From: Candidatus Bipolaricaulota bacterium
GTDB taxonomy: Bacteria; Bipolaricaulota; Bipolaricaulia; Bipolaricaulales; Bipolaricaulaceae
DNA: 6,888 bases
Direction: 5' to 3'
Assembly (NCBI GenBank): GCA_021159405.1
Contig: JAGGRX010000109.1
Span: forward strand, 1-6,888
The notes beneath the pieces are model-generated. The model saw only the letters and a list, made by a program, of their open reading frames with translations. It was not told where the DNA came from and did no database searches. Position numbers and translations under genes: made by a program. Below are positions 1 through 4,757 of this stretch, piece after piece; positions within the stretch are counted from its first letter, which is position 1, and each line of letters starts with the position of its first letter.

Positions 1-270
1 GGCGAGGTTGTGTTCGAGATAGCTACATCTTTCACCACGCACTCAGCCGTTATCTTGGCACCGCTCCTCCACGAAGGCGTGTCCTCACTTCTTATCCTTG
101 CTAGCCCGTCAGAATCCGTCGTCACTGACTCCAAAGCAGAGGTGAAGGACACGGTAGCGACTGGTGGATGAGAAGATCACGGTTACACCTGCTAGGCTCA
201 CGCCCCTGTCAGGCACGCTCACTTCGGGTGTCCCCGTTATGGCCTCAGGGAGCGTCACGAACGCGCCAGA
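1..270 (-). pseudogene. Frameshifted fragment of a bacterial Ig-like domain protein, running off the left edge
   Basis: Two overlapping minus-strand frames together read like one Ig-like (Big_1/invasin-type) repeat. The upstream frame (about 270 down to 177) contains SVPDRGVSLAGVTVIFSS, the usual 'V.D..G..laGVTV.F' strand pattern. The next part lies in a different frame (about 165 to 1) and contains SVTTDSDGLARI followed by SGAKITAECVV, the typical 'TTDsdGlA...G..iTA' second half. Joining them needs a one-base slip near 165-185, and each frame has a stop close to the junction (TGA at 177-179 upstream in the second frame, 109-111 downstream in the first). The upstream frame is also closed by a stop at 361-363 and has no ATG. 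I infer a decayed, N-terminally truncated surface or adhesin-like protein; a sequencing error at the slip is the alternative. The family assignment rests on motif memory only. Confidence 0.4.
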
Positions 271-392
271 CAGGTATCGGTTGTGGCCAGGTGGGGGTGA
301 GTTATCATTTGGATGGCGATGAGGCCCGCCGTAAACTGCCGCACGTGCGGCTGATGGCTTCTACCAAACACAAGATCGCGAGGTGGAAGCCT

Positions 393-1289
393 ATGATCTT
401 CGTCACGCACCTTGCGGACTTGCGGCGGGGGATCAAAACAAGCGACCTCAGGCGCAACCTCCTGCGCATCTGCGCCCGCGAGCCACACACCATCCACGAC
501 CTCATCCACGCACCCGACTACCCCGGGATCGAGGTGAGTCTGTTTTCCCTTCAGTCGGAGATCAACGTCACCGTGGAGCTTGGGGAGTGTAAGAAGAGGG
601 GTCTGCTCGTTCCGGTGGGCCGGGTGCCAGACCCCATCGTACCCGGCGGGACCACAGAGCTCGTGCGCACTTCGCTCCTCGCGTTCCTCCTCTCCCCCGA
701 GCTCGCCTACGCCGAACCCCAGGCCTACGAAGCATATCTTGCGGCTTGGTTTGCCCTTCCGGAGGTGAGGGCAGCCCTGGGAGGGGAAACAGAGAGCGTG
801 CACCTCCTTTTGTGGGCATTCCCGGAGCTCGCCCACCGCGCGTTCTACTCGGTGGCGGGCGCCCCAGTGGCTGACCCCTATTTCCAGGGGGATCCACGGC
901 GCGTGTTCGGGAGCTTCTTCATCGCCGACCTCCCGACGGCCCCACCTGATCTGGGGCCCCAGGCCTTGCTCAAAGCTTTGCGGCGGCCTCCCTTGGCGGA
1001 GGCCTGGCGGAGCTTGAAGGGGAGTCGGCTTGAGCTCCCAGGGCTGAAAAGATGGGCGATAAATTGGGCGTTGCGCCGGCCGCGCCGCATCCACCACGCG
1101 CCCTTTAAGGTGGATGTCGCCCCCCTTTCCGGCCCTGAACTCCACCCAACCCGCCTTCGTCCGGCAGGCCTTTCGGCCTCTCAGTCGTCCTCTACAAGGA
1201 GTCCTTCGAACGCCATGCCGCCAAGACGCCACAAGGCCTCGCGCCAGGAGTCGGCTTCCTCTGGGGTCACGGGCTCGGGAACATCGTAG
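393..1289 (+). CDS. Hypothetical protein, possible N-terminal winged helix
   Basis: This encodes 298 aa of unrecognised function. The frame is open from 168, but the first 75 codons are of poor composition. The ATG at 393 is preceded by AGGTGG at 6 nt and begins a much more protein-like stretch (MIFVTHLADLRRG), so I chose it. Residues about 15-73 have a helix-turn-helix-plus-wing look: a helix, then 'EPHTIHDLI', a further helix with 'SLQSEINVTVEL', and 'KKRGLLVPVG', the usual end of a winged helix. Residues 90-235 look like an alpha-helical domain rich in Leu, Ala, Pro and Trp. The last 35 or so residues (from about 264) overlap the convergent DUF6062-like gene antiparallel and turn Ser/Arg-rich and low in hydrophobics, so the true C-terminus may be near residue 250 with a frameshift or recent run-on. 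A shadow of the minus strand is possible but less likely, because the opposite frames are Arg/Pro-rich nonsense. Confidence 0.5.
   Translation: MIFVTHLADLRRGIKTSDLRRNLLRICAREPHTIHDLIHAPDYPGIEVSLFSLQSEINVTVELGECKKRGLLVPVGRVPDPIVPGGTTELVRTSLLAFLLSPELAYAEPQAYEAYLAAWFALPEVRAALGGETESVHLLLWAFPELAHRAFYSVAGAPVADPYFQGDPRRVFGSFFIADLPTAPPDLGPQALLKALRRPPLAEAWRSLKGSRLELPGLKRWAINWALRRPRRIHHAPFKVDVAPLSGPELHPTRLRPAGLSASQSSSTRSPSNAMPPRRHKASRQESASSGVTGSGTS
1166..1179 (-). other. Small GAAA-tetraloop hairpin just after the DUF6062 gene stop
   Basis: On the minus strand this reads AGGCC-GAAA-GGCCT, a perfect 5-bp stem with a GNRA-type loop, one base past the stop codon at 1181-1183. No T-run follows, so it is not a standard intrinsic terminator. 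It could act as a 3'-end stabilising hairpin, or be chance. Confidence 0.25.
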
Positions 1290-1879
1290 CGCTGCTTGCG
1301 CTGAAGCTCCGAAAGGTTGCGGCGTAGGCGCTCGAGGCGCCCCGCGAAGTCTTGAGTCAGCCACTCTTGGACCTCACGTGGCGCCTGGGCGAGTACCTGC
1401 CGGACGTGTGGCCAGCAAAGGCCATCCGAAGCCTCGTATTCCTTCCGCCATTCCCGTGTGGAAAGGAGCTGGGCCAGGAAGTACGCTTGGCGTTCGGCCG
1501 TGTTCTTGGCGTAGGTGCACAGAGGACATTCCGGCTTCTTTGCGTTCCCACGTAGGCGGCCTTGCCGAAGTTCTCCTTCAAGGGCTTTCACCACGGTTTC
1601 GTATAGGCGTGCCACCCCGCTTGGGGTCATAAGCCTGCGTCCTTCCACCACCTTCCGCATCAGGTCAGCATGCGGCGCACACAGGCCGAGGGAACGGGCG
1701 AGCAAGGCATGGATCTCCGGGTCGCCGGTGAACTCGTAAAGCAGGGTCCAGATCCAACGTTCCTCGCTTTCCCGCACCAGACGACAGATGGGGCAGCCGG
1801 GCTCCCTCAATGCCCGCCTGAGCTGATGGGAAAACAGAGCCGACTCCTCCGCAGATTGCGTCCGCCTGAAGCCCCACAT
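1181..1879 (-). CDS. DUF6062-like protein with two CPxC...LCxxH units
   Basis: This is a 232-aa soluble protein of unknown biochemical role. Two similar halves are visible. The first has CPIC at residues 29-32 and then C67 and H70 in 'LGLCAPH'. The second has CPLC at 118-121 and then C155 and H158 in 'DGLCWPH'. The spacing from the second to the third Cys is 35 and 34 residues, so this looks like an internal duplication with one Cys3His set per half, as expected for paired zinc or other metal sites. Resemblance to the DUF6062 family (CPxC near the N-terminus, GLCxxH further on) is from memory. The rest is charged and helical with no signal peptide or membrane segment. The ATG at 1879 is chosen because GGTGGGG lies 8 nt upstream; GTG codons at 1888 and 1885 are in frame but lack a Shine-Dalgarno. 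Codons 4-8 form one arm of an inverted repeat whose other arm is in the leader. It is convergent with the gene at 393. Confidence 0.8.
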   Translation of the reverse strand: MWGFRRTQSAEESALFSHQLRRALREPGCPICRLVRESEERWIWTLLYEFTGDPEIHALLARSLGLCAPHADLMRKVVEGRRLMTPSGVARLYETVVKALEGELRQGRLRGNAKKPECPLCTYAKNTAERQAYFLAQLLSTREWRKEYEASDGLCWPHVRQVLAQAPREVQEWLTQDFAGRLERLRRNLSELQRKQRYDVPEPVTPEEADSWREALWRLGGMAFEGLLVEDD

Positions 1880-1945
1880 GCACACCACCCCACCAAGCTT
1901 GAGCGCTCAGGCGTCATCAGCCTTAAGGGCGGTTCAGGCGGACGC
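1858..1945 (-). repeat. Perfect 13-bp inverted repeat enclosing the DUF6062 gene start
   Basis: GCGTCCGCCTGAA at 1858-1870 is the exact reverse complement of TTCAGGCGGACGC at 1933-1945, with 62 bases between. On the minus-strand transcript the upstream arm lies in the leader and the downstream arm in codons 4-8, so the ribosome binding region and start codon sit in the loop. The loop also holds the perfect palindromes TGAGCGCTCA (1900-1909) and CCTTAAGG (1921-1928). It could be an mRNA fold controlling translation, or the terminal repeats of a small non-autonomous element of about 88 bp. Confidence 0.6.
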
Positions 1946-1946
1946 C

Positions 1947-1960
1947 ATCGCCAGGGCGAT
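1947..1960. promoter_or_regulatory. ATCGCC-AG-GGCGAT palindrome beside the -10-like box
   Basis: A perfect 6-bp dyad with a 2-base centre overlaps the downstream end of the minus-strand TATAAT at 1959-1964. Its position immediately downstream of a -10 would suit a repressor operator. It straddles the left boundary (1955) of the direct repeat, so the dyad exists only at this copy. Chance cannot be excluded. Confidence 0.25.
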
Positions 1961-2004
1961 TATAGCTCGGCTAAAAGTTGAGGGCGAATCCGGTGGGGGA
2001 GGCC
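1955..2004. repeat. Direct repeat, left copy (orphan 3' end of the DUF5683-like gene)
   Basis: This matches 2756-2805 at 47 of 50 positions with no gaps; mismatches are two adjacent bases near 1967-1968 and one at 1989. Read on the minus strand it encodes ASPTGFALNF and a TAG stop (1971-1973), then TATAAT. This is the same end as the DUF5683-like protein, with the coding mismatch falling in the third base of a Gly codon. No gene body is attached: upstream of 2004 the sequence changes to the tail of the toxin gene region. It marks one edge of the toxin-antitoxin cassette. Confidence 0.85.
1959..1964 (-). promoter_or_regulatory. TATAAT -10-like box upstream of the DUF6062 gene
   Basis: A consensus TATAAT on the minus strand lies about 80 bases before the ATG at 1879. 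No good -35 is seen at 16-18 bp (the best is about 3/6, TTCGCC), so this is only a candidate promoter. It lies inside the left direct repeat and is copied from the same position after the DUF5683-like gene's stop. Confidence 0.3.
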
Positions 2005-2014
2005 GCCCATAAAG

Positions 2015-2026
2015 AGGGTAGACCCT
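2015..2026 (-). terminator. Weak hairpin after the DUF5615 toxin gene
   Basis: AGGGT-CT-ACCCT on the minus strand lies 5 bases past the stop codon at 2032-2034 and is followed by CTTTA. The 5-bp stem, 2-base loop and lack of a real T-run make it a poor intrinsic terminator. It is the only candidate for the end of this operon. Confidence 0.2.
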
Positions 2027-2031
2027 GGACT

Positions 2032-2388
2032 TTACACTCTCCTGATCCGGTAGCGATGGGGCTCCACCGTCGCGATCGCCCCTTCAAGCTCTTCCGGCTT
2101 GACCCTGCGCAGGAAGTCCTTGAGGATCGGATGTAAAACCTCCACTGTCTGCGGGTGGACCCGCAGGAGGATTAAGCCCGGTAGATCTCTATGAGCCATA
2201 TACCGCCGGGAGAAATCGAGGTCATAGGTGACCAGAACTCGGCCTTCCCCCTTTGCCAGGCCATAAACCTCCTCATCGGAGGCAGCGGCCCTCCCTAACT
2301 CGCGCAGGTCGACGACATCCCAACCCAGGTCCCTCAAGAAGCTTGTCGTTTTGGGAGAGAGGTTTTGATCCAGGAGGAGCTTGATCAT
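2032..2388 (-). CDS. DUF5615 PIN-like toxin of a type II toxin-antitoxin pair
   Basis: This 118-aa protein has the full pattern of the DUF5615 (Mut7-C/PIN-like) family: 'KLLLDQNLSP' at residues 3-12 with acidic D7, 'ASDEEVYGLAKGEGRVLVT' from about residue 36 to 54 with D38/E39/E40, and 'TYDLDF' at 54-59 with D56 and D58. These acidic residues are where PIN-type nucleases bind the metal for RNA cleavage, and none is missing, so the toxin appears intact. Length is normal for the family. Its ATG overlaps the antitoxin stop (ATGA, 2385-2388), the tight coupling typical of such pairs. RNase activity is inferred from the fold family and not shown here. It lies inside a cassette flanked by 50-bp direct repeats. 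Confidence 0.88.
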   Translation of the reverse strand: MIKLLLDQNLSPKTTSFLRDLGWDVVDLRELGRAAASDEEVYGLAKGEGRVLVTYDLDFSRRYMAHRDLPGLILLRVHPQTVEVLHPILKDFLRRVKPEELEGAIATVEPHRYRIRRV

Positions 2389-2624
2389 GAAGGCTTAGAG
2401 GGGATGAGGATGACCTCTTCATCCACAACCCCGGCGGCATAGGCGATGGCAGCCTTGACGTCCTCCTCATCGAGCTCGGGATAGTAGTCCAGAATTTGTG
2501 GGATGGTGTAGCCCCCGGCAAGGAGGCTGAGGACGTTGCTCACCATGATCCTTGTGCCCTTTATGACGGGCTTGCCGTGGCATACTTCAGGGTTAAGCTC
2601 AATACGTTCTGCGACGTTGACCAT
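2385..2624 (-). CDS. DUF433 antitoxin
   Basis: This 79-aa protein carries the DUF433 signature: 'IELNPEVCHGKPVIKGTRI.V' near the N-terminus, then 'LLAGGYTIPQILDYYPELDEEDVKAAIAYA', a compact helix-turn-helix-like domain. In such pairs it binds the DUF5615 toxin and probably represses its own promoter. The ATG at 2624 is preferred because AAGGAGGTG (2631-2639) lies 6 nt upstream; the GTG one codon earlier is too close to it. The stop overlaps the toxin start. A Pro/Ser tail (PSKPS) ends the protein. The gene starts about 147 bases after the stop of the DUF5683-like gene. Confidence 0.88.
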   Translation of the reverse strand: MVNVAERIELNPEVCHGKPVIKGTRIMVSNVLSLLAGGYTIPQILDYYPELDEEDVKAAIAYAAGVVDEEVILIPSKPS

Positions 2625-2630
2625 CACTTA

Positions 2631-2639
2631 CACCTCCTT
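2631..2639 (-). promoter_or_regulatory. Strong Shine-Dalgarno of the antitoxin gene
   Basis: AAGGAGGTG on the minus strand is a near-perfect match to the anti-Shine-Dalgarno complement, 6 nt before ATG 2624. It decides the start in favour of ATG over the adjacent GTG and suggests high antitoxin translation. Confidence 0.75.
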
Positions 2640-2643
2640 GAAA

Positions 2644-2649
2644 ATTATA
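2644..2649 (-). promoter_or_regulatory. Possible -10 box for the antitoxin-toxin operon
   Basis: TATAAT on the minus strand lies 4 bases before the antitoxin Shine-Dalgarno. A start about 7 bases downstream would fall inside the Shine-Dalgarno, giving an almost leaderless mRNA, which weakens the case. The best -35-like hexamer is TTAACC with a 19-bp spacer. Confidence 0.25.
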
Positions 2650-2755
2650 ACGGCCTTCTCCTCCCGCGGGTTAATCGCTAAGCTGCGGCTACTTTAAAGC
2701 AAAGACCAAGGAGTCCCACATGAACCCACCTCGGCTTTTCGGCTTCAACTAGGAA

Positions 2756-2805
2756 GGCGATTATAGCCTGGCTAAAAGTTGAGGGCGAACCCGGTGGGGG
2801 AGGCC
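2756..2805. repeat. Direct repeat, right copy (native 3' end of the DUF5683-like gene)
   Basis: This is 47/50 identical to 1955-2004. It covers the last 10 codons and stop of the DUF5683-like gene (stop at 2772-2774) plus 16 bases beyond, including TATAAT. Because it is continuous with the full gene it is taken as the original copy. Identity ends sharply at 2805/2804, inside the coding sequence. Confidence 0.85.
2760..2765 (-). promoter_or_regulatory. TATAAT -10-like box between the DUF5683-like gene and the toxin-antitoxin operon
   Basis: TATAAT on the minus strand starts 6 bases after the TAG of the DUF5683-like gene, within the right direct repeat. If used it would give the antitoxin mRNA a leader of about 130 nt. 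No convincing -35 is seen. Confidence 0.28.
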
Positions 2806-3134
2806 TTGAGCGTCAGGCCCTCAAGTTTCAGGGCGGTCTGGTAGGCGTCCACGGCCGAGTAAAGCGCCCATAGGGTATGCAGGGCGCCGGTGATCCAGCC
2901 GGGGTAACTAGGCAGTAGATTCCCCACGTATTGGGTGCCTACATCCACCGCCACGATCACCACAAAATGGGTGAGGGCCTTTTCGTACTCGCCGTTCAAG
3001 TACTGCCCCAGTCCCGGGATCACAAACGAGGCCATTCCCCGGATGAGCGGGGTCGGGCTTGGTTCCTCTCCCATCGCCCCAAAGCTAACAAGAAGGATGC
3101 TCAGTACAGCCAGAAGCAACCCTCCATACCTCAT
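2772..3134 (-). CDS. Small exported or membrane protein, DUF5683-like
   Basis: This 120-aa protein begins with a signal-peptide-like stretch (MRY then GGLLLAVLSILLVSFGA, possible cleavage after AMG at 20-22). A mature part follows with 'RGMASFVIPGLGQYLNGEYEKAL' at residues 32-54. The 'A.S.viPGLGQ.l.G...kA' pattern is that of DUF5683/TM2-like small membrane proteins. Two further hydrophobic segments lie at about 53-72 and 79-96. It ends GFALNF, a C-terminal Phe tail reminiscent of outer-membrane proteins, though there is too little beta sequence to claim that. The function is unknown. GAGGAGGAG lies just before the ATG, and the stop of yebC is only 10 nt upstream, so the two are probably co-transcribed. 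Its last 10 codons are duplicated at 1971-2004. Confidence 0.72.
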   Translation of the reverse strand: MRYGGLLLAVLSILLVSFGAMGEEPSPTPLIRGMASFVIPGLGQYLNGEYEKALTHFVVIVAVDVGTQYVGNLLPSYPGWITGALHTLWALYSAVDAYQTALKLEGLTLKASPTGFALNF

Positions 3135-3144
3135 TTTCTCCTCC

Positions 3145-3900
3145 TCAGCCGCTTTCCACCCGGGCGAGCACTTCGTCCGGCACCTCGAAGTTGGCCACCA
3201 CCTCTTGCACGTCCTCCTGCTCGTCGAGCTCGTCCAGGAGCTTGAGAAGGCGCTCGGCCTCCTTTCCCTCCACCCGCACCGTGGCCTTTGGAACCATGGT
3301 CAGCTGCGCGCGGCTTACCTCAACCCCGGCCGCCTTAAGCCCGTCTCGCACTTTTGCCACCTCGCTGGGGGCGGTGTAAAAGGTAAAGCTTCCCTCGTCC
3401 TCGGAAAAGTCTTCCGCCCCTTTCTCGATGGCGAGGAGCACGAGCTCCTCCTTGTCCATCCCCTCGGGGGTGCCCTCAACCTGAACCATCCCGCGCCGCT
3501 CGAACTGCCAGGCCACGCAGCCTTCGGTGCCCAGGGACCCTCCGTAAGACTCGAAGATGTGCCGCACAGCGGCCGCGGTGCGGTTGCGGTTGTCGGTAAG
3601 GGTTCGCACCAGGATGGCCACCCCTCCCGGCCCGTAACCTTCGTAGATCACCTCTTCGTACTTGGCGCCCTCCAGATCCCCTGCCGCCCTTTTGATGGCC
3701 CGCTCGATGTTTTCTTTGGGCATGTTCGCCGCCCGGGCACGCTCTATGGCCGCTGCGAGCGCGGGGTTGGTGTCGGGGTTAGGGTCCTGCCGCGCACACA
3801 CGATGAGCTCCCGGGTGAGCTTGGAAAAGAGGTTTGACCGCTTCTTATCTTGCCGCTCTTTTCGGTACTTAATGTTTGCCCATTTTGAATGACCAGCCAT
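3145..3900 (-). CDS. yebC: YebC/PmpR/TACO1-family protein
   Basis: This 251-aa protein has the normal length and all the family hallmarks: 'MAGHSKWANIKYRK' at the N-terminus, 'KRSNLFSKLTREL' at 20-32, 'YEGYGPGGVAILV' at 86-98, 'LTDNRNRTAAAVRHIF' at 101-116, 'GCVAW.F' near 127-133, and an acidic 'DELDEQEDVQEVVANFE' close to the end. The family was first described as DNA-binding regulators (PmpR); more recent work on YebC/TACO1 proteins points to helping ribosomes through difficult, proline-rich stretches. Which role applies here cannot be read from the sequence. The frame is open upstream to 3963, but the ATG at 3900 is correct: it starts the conserved MAGHSKW and has AAGGAGGGGG five bases before it. 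It is divergent from sir2 and followed after 10 nt by the DUF5683-like gene. Confidence 0.96.
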   Translation of the reverse strand: MAGHSKWANIKYRKERQDKKRSNLFSKLTRELIVCARQDPNPDTNPALAAAIERARAANMPKENIERAIKRAAGDLEGAKYEEVIYEGYGPGGVAILVRTLTDNRNRTAAAVRHIFESYGGSLGTEGCVAWQFERRGMVQVEGTPEGMDKEELVLLAIEKGAEDFSEDEGSFTFYTAPSEVAKVRDGLKAAGVEVSRAQLTMVPKATVRVEGKEAERLLKLLDELDEQEDVQEVVANFEVPDEVLARVESG

Positions 3901-3905
3901 TCTTG

Positions 3906-3915
3906 CCCCCTCCTT
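3906..3915 (-). promoter_or_regulatory. Shine-Dalgarno of yebC
   Basis: AAGGAGGGGG on the minus strand lies five bases before ATG 3900. It supports that start over the in-frame upstream ATGs. Confidence 0.7.
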
Positions 3916-3925
3916 GGGCTTCATG

Positions 3926-3931
3926 ATAATA
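3926..3931 (-). promoter_or_regulatory. Possible -10 box for yebC
   Basis: TATTAT (5/6 to consensus) on the minus strand is the only AT-rich hexamer in the 92-bp gap between the divergent yebC and sir2 genes. It would place a start site about 20 bases before the ATG, just ahead of the Shine-Dalgarno. No clear -35 lies 16-18 bp upstream. No good promoter is seen for sir2 on the other strand; TTGACT at 3939-3944 lacks a partner -10. Confidence 0.35.
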
Positions 3932-3992
3932 TGTCGCATTGACTCGGGCAAACGGCCTTGCACCGGGTTTCTAAGGCTAGCACACTTTCAGT

Positions 3993-4757
3993 ATGAGCCT
4001 TGAGCCAAAAGCCTTGCGAGCCGCGGCTGCCCTGCTGCGTCGTGCCAGAGCCGCTTGGGCCTTGACCGGGGCCGGGGTGAGCACACCCTCGGGAATCCCC
4101 GACTTCCGTGGCCGAGATGGTTTATGGAGAAGTTACGATCCAGACAGGGTTTCCTCCATTCAGGGCTTTCTAAACCATCCGGAGGAGTTCTACGCGTTCT
4201 GGCTGGGGCGGTTTGAGAAGATGCGCCAGGCCCGCCCCAACCCGGTACATGAGCTCCTCTCCTGGCTGGAGTCCCGGGGCTTCATCCGGGGTGTGATCAC
4301 CCAGAACATCGATGGGCTGCACCAGGCCGCCGGCTCACGCCGGGTGCTTGAGGTGCATGGAAGCGCCAGGAGCGGCACCTGCCTGGGCTGCGGAAGGCGC
4401 TATCCCCTGGAGTGGATCGCCCGGCGGGTCCGCCTCCAGGGTGTCGCCCGCTGCGACTGCGGGGCCCTGGTGAAGCCGGACGTGGTCCTGTTTGGGGAGG
4501 AGCTCTCCCCGGACTTTGAGGTCGCCCAGCGCGAGGTGGAAGGGGCGGACCTGCTCCTTGTCATGGGCACCTCCCTCACGGTATGGCCGGTGGCAGGGCT
4601 CGTGCCACTTGCGGCAAAGCAAGGCGCGCACGTCATCATCGCAAACGCTACGCCCACCCCTTACGATGGCCTTGCGGACGTGCTCCTTCCGGGGGAACTG
4701 GTGGAGATCGCGCGCCTTTTGCGCCAAGCCCTGGAGGTGGAAGATGCTCGAGCTTGA
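3993..4757 (+). CDS. Sir2-family NAD-dependent protein deacylase (sirtuin)
   Basis: This 254-aa protein is a complete sirtuin, which removes acyl groups from lysines while splitting NAD+ into nicotinamide and O-acyl-ADP-ribose. NAD-site motifs are 'ALTGAGVSTPSGIPDFRG' at residues 23-40 and 'TQNIDGLH' at 103-110. The catalytic His is H122 in 'EVHGS', and 'GTSLTVWPVAGL' lies at 192-203. The zinc ribbon has C130 and C133 (CLGC) but then C154 and C156 in a CxC arrangement (RCDCG) before 'KPDVVLFGEE' at 161-170; the usual second pair is CxxC. A late ATG start fits, since the conserved GAG motif normally lies 20-30 residues in, but there is no clear Shine-Dalgarno. It is the first gene of a plus-strand operon and overlaps the next gene by 14 bases. 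It is divergent from yebC. The exact acyl specificity is not visible. Confidence 0.95.
   Translation: MSLEPKALRAAAALLRRARAAWALTGAGVSTPSGIPDFRGRDGLWRSYDPDRVSSIQGFLNHPEEFYAFWLGRFEKMRQARPNPVHELLSWLESRGFIRGVITQNIDGLHQAAGSRRVLEVHGSARSGTCLGCGRRYPLEWIARRVRLQGVARCDCGALVKPDVVLFGEELSPDFEVAQREVEGADLLLVMGTSLTVWPVAGLVPLAAKQGAHVIIANATPTPYDGLADVLLPGELVEIARLLRQALEVEDARA

Noticed and set aside
1..171. Plus-strand open frame entering from the left edge and ending at TGA 169-171
   Set aside because: It is the exact antisense of the more convincing Ig-like translation and has no family motif.
255..1364. Minus-strand 369-codon open frame
   Set aside because: Arg/Pro/Gly-rich with no recognisable motif, antiparallel to the better plus-strand frame from 393 and overlapping the 3' end of the clear DUF6062-like gene on its own strand.
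1975..2040. Extended similarity of the orphan repeat to the DUF5683-like protein upstream of the repeat border (KVQGL against KLEGL)
   Set aside because: Only a few residues agree, the DNA identity drops sharply at 2004, and the frame runs into the toxin gene in the wrong phase, so it is probably chance.
2720..2752. Ten-codon plus-strand frame MNPPRLFGFN with AAGGAG six bases upstream, just before the right direct repeat
   Set aside because: The ribosome site is well placed but the frame is too short to separate from chance and it opposes the toxin-antitoxin transcript.
2702..2770. Search for a tRNA, attachment-site core or other small RNA between the right repeat and the antitoxin gene
   Set aside because: No cloverleaf, no integrase-type core beyond the direct repeat itself, and no strong hairpin could be drawn by eye.
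2935..3837. Plus-strand 300-codon open frame
   Set aside because: Antisense shadow of yebC and the DUF5683-like gene; His/Leu/Pro-rich, which is the usual look of the reverse of a GC-rich gene.
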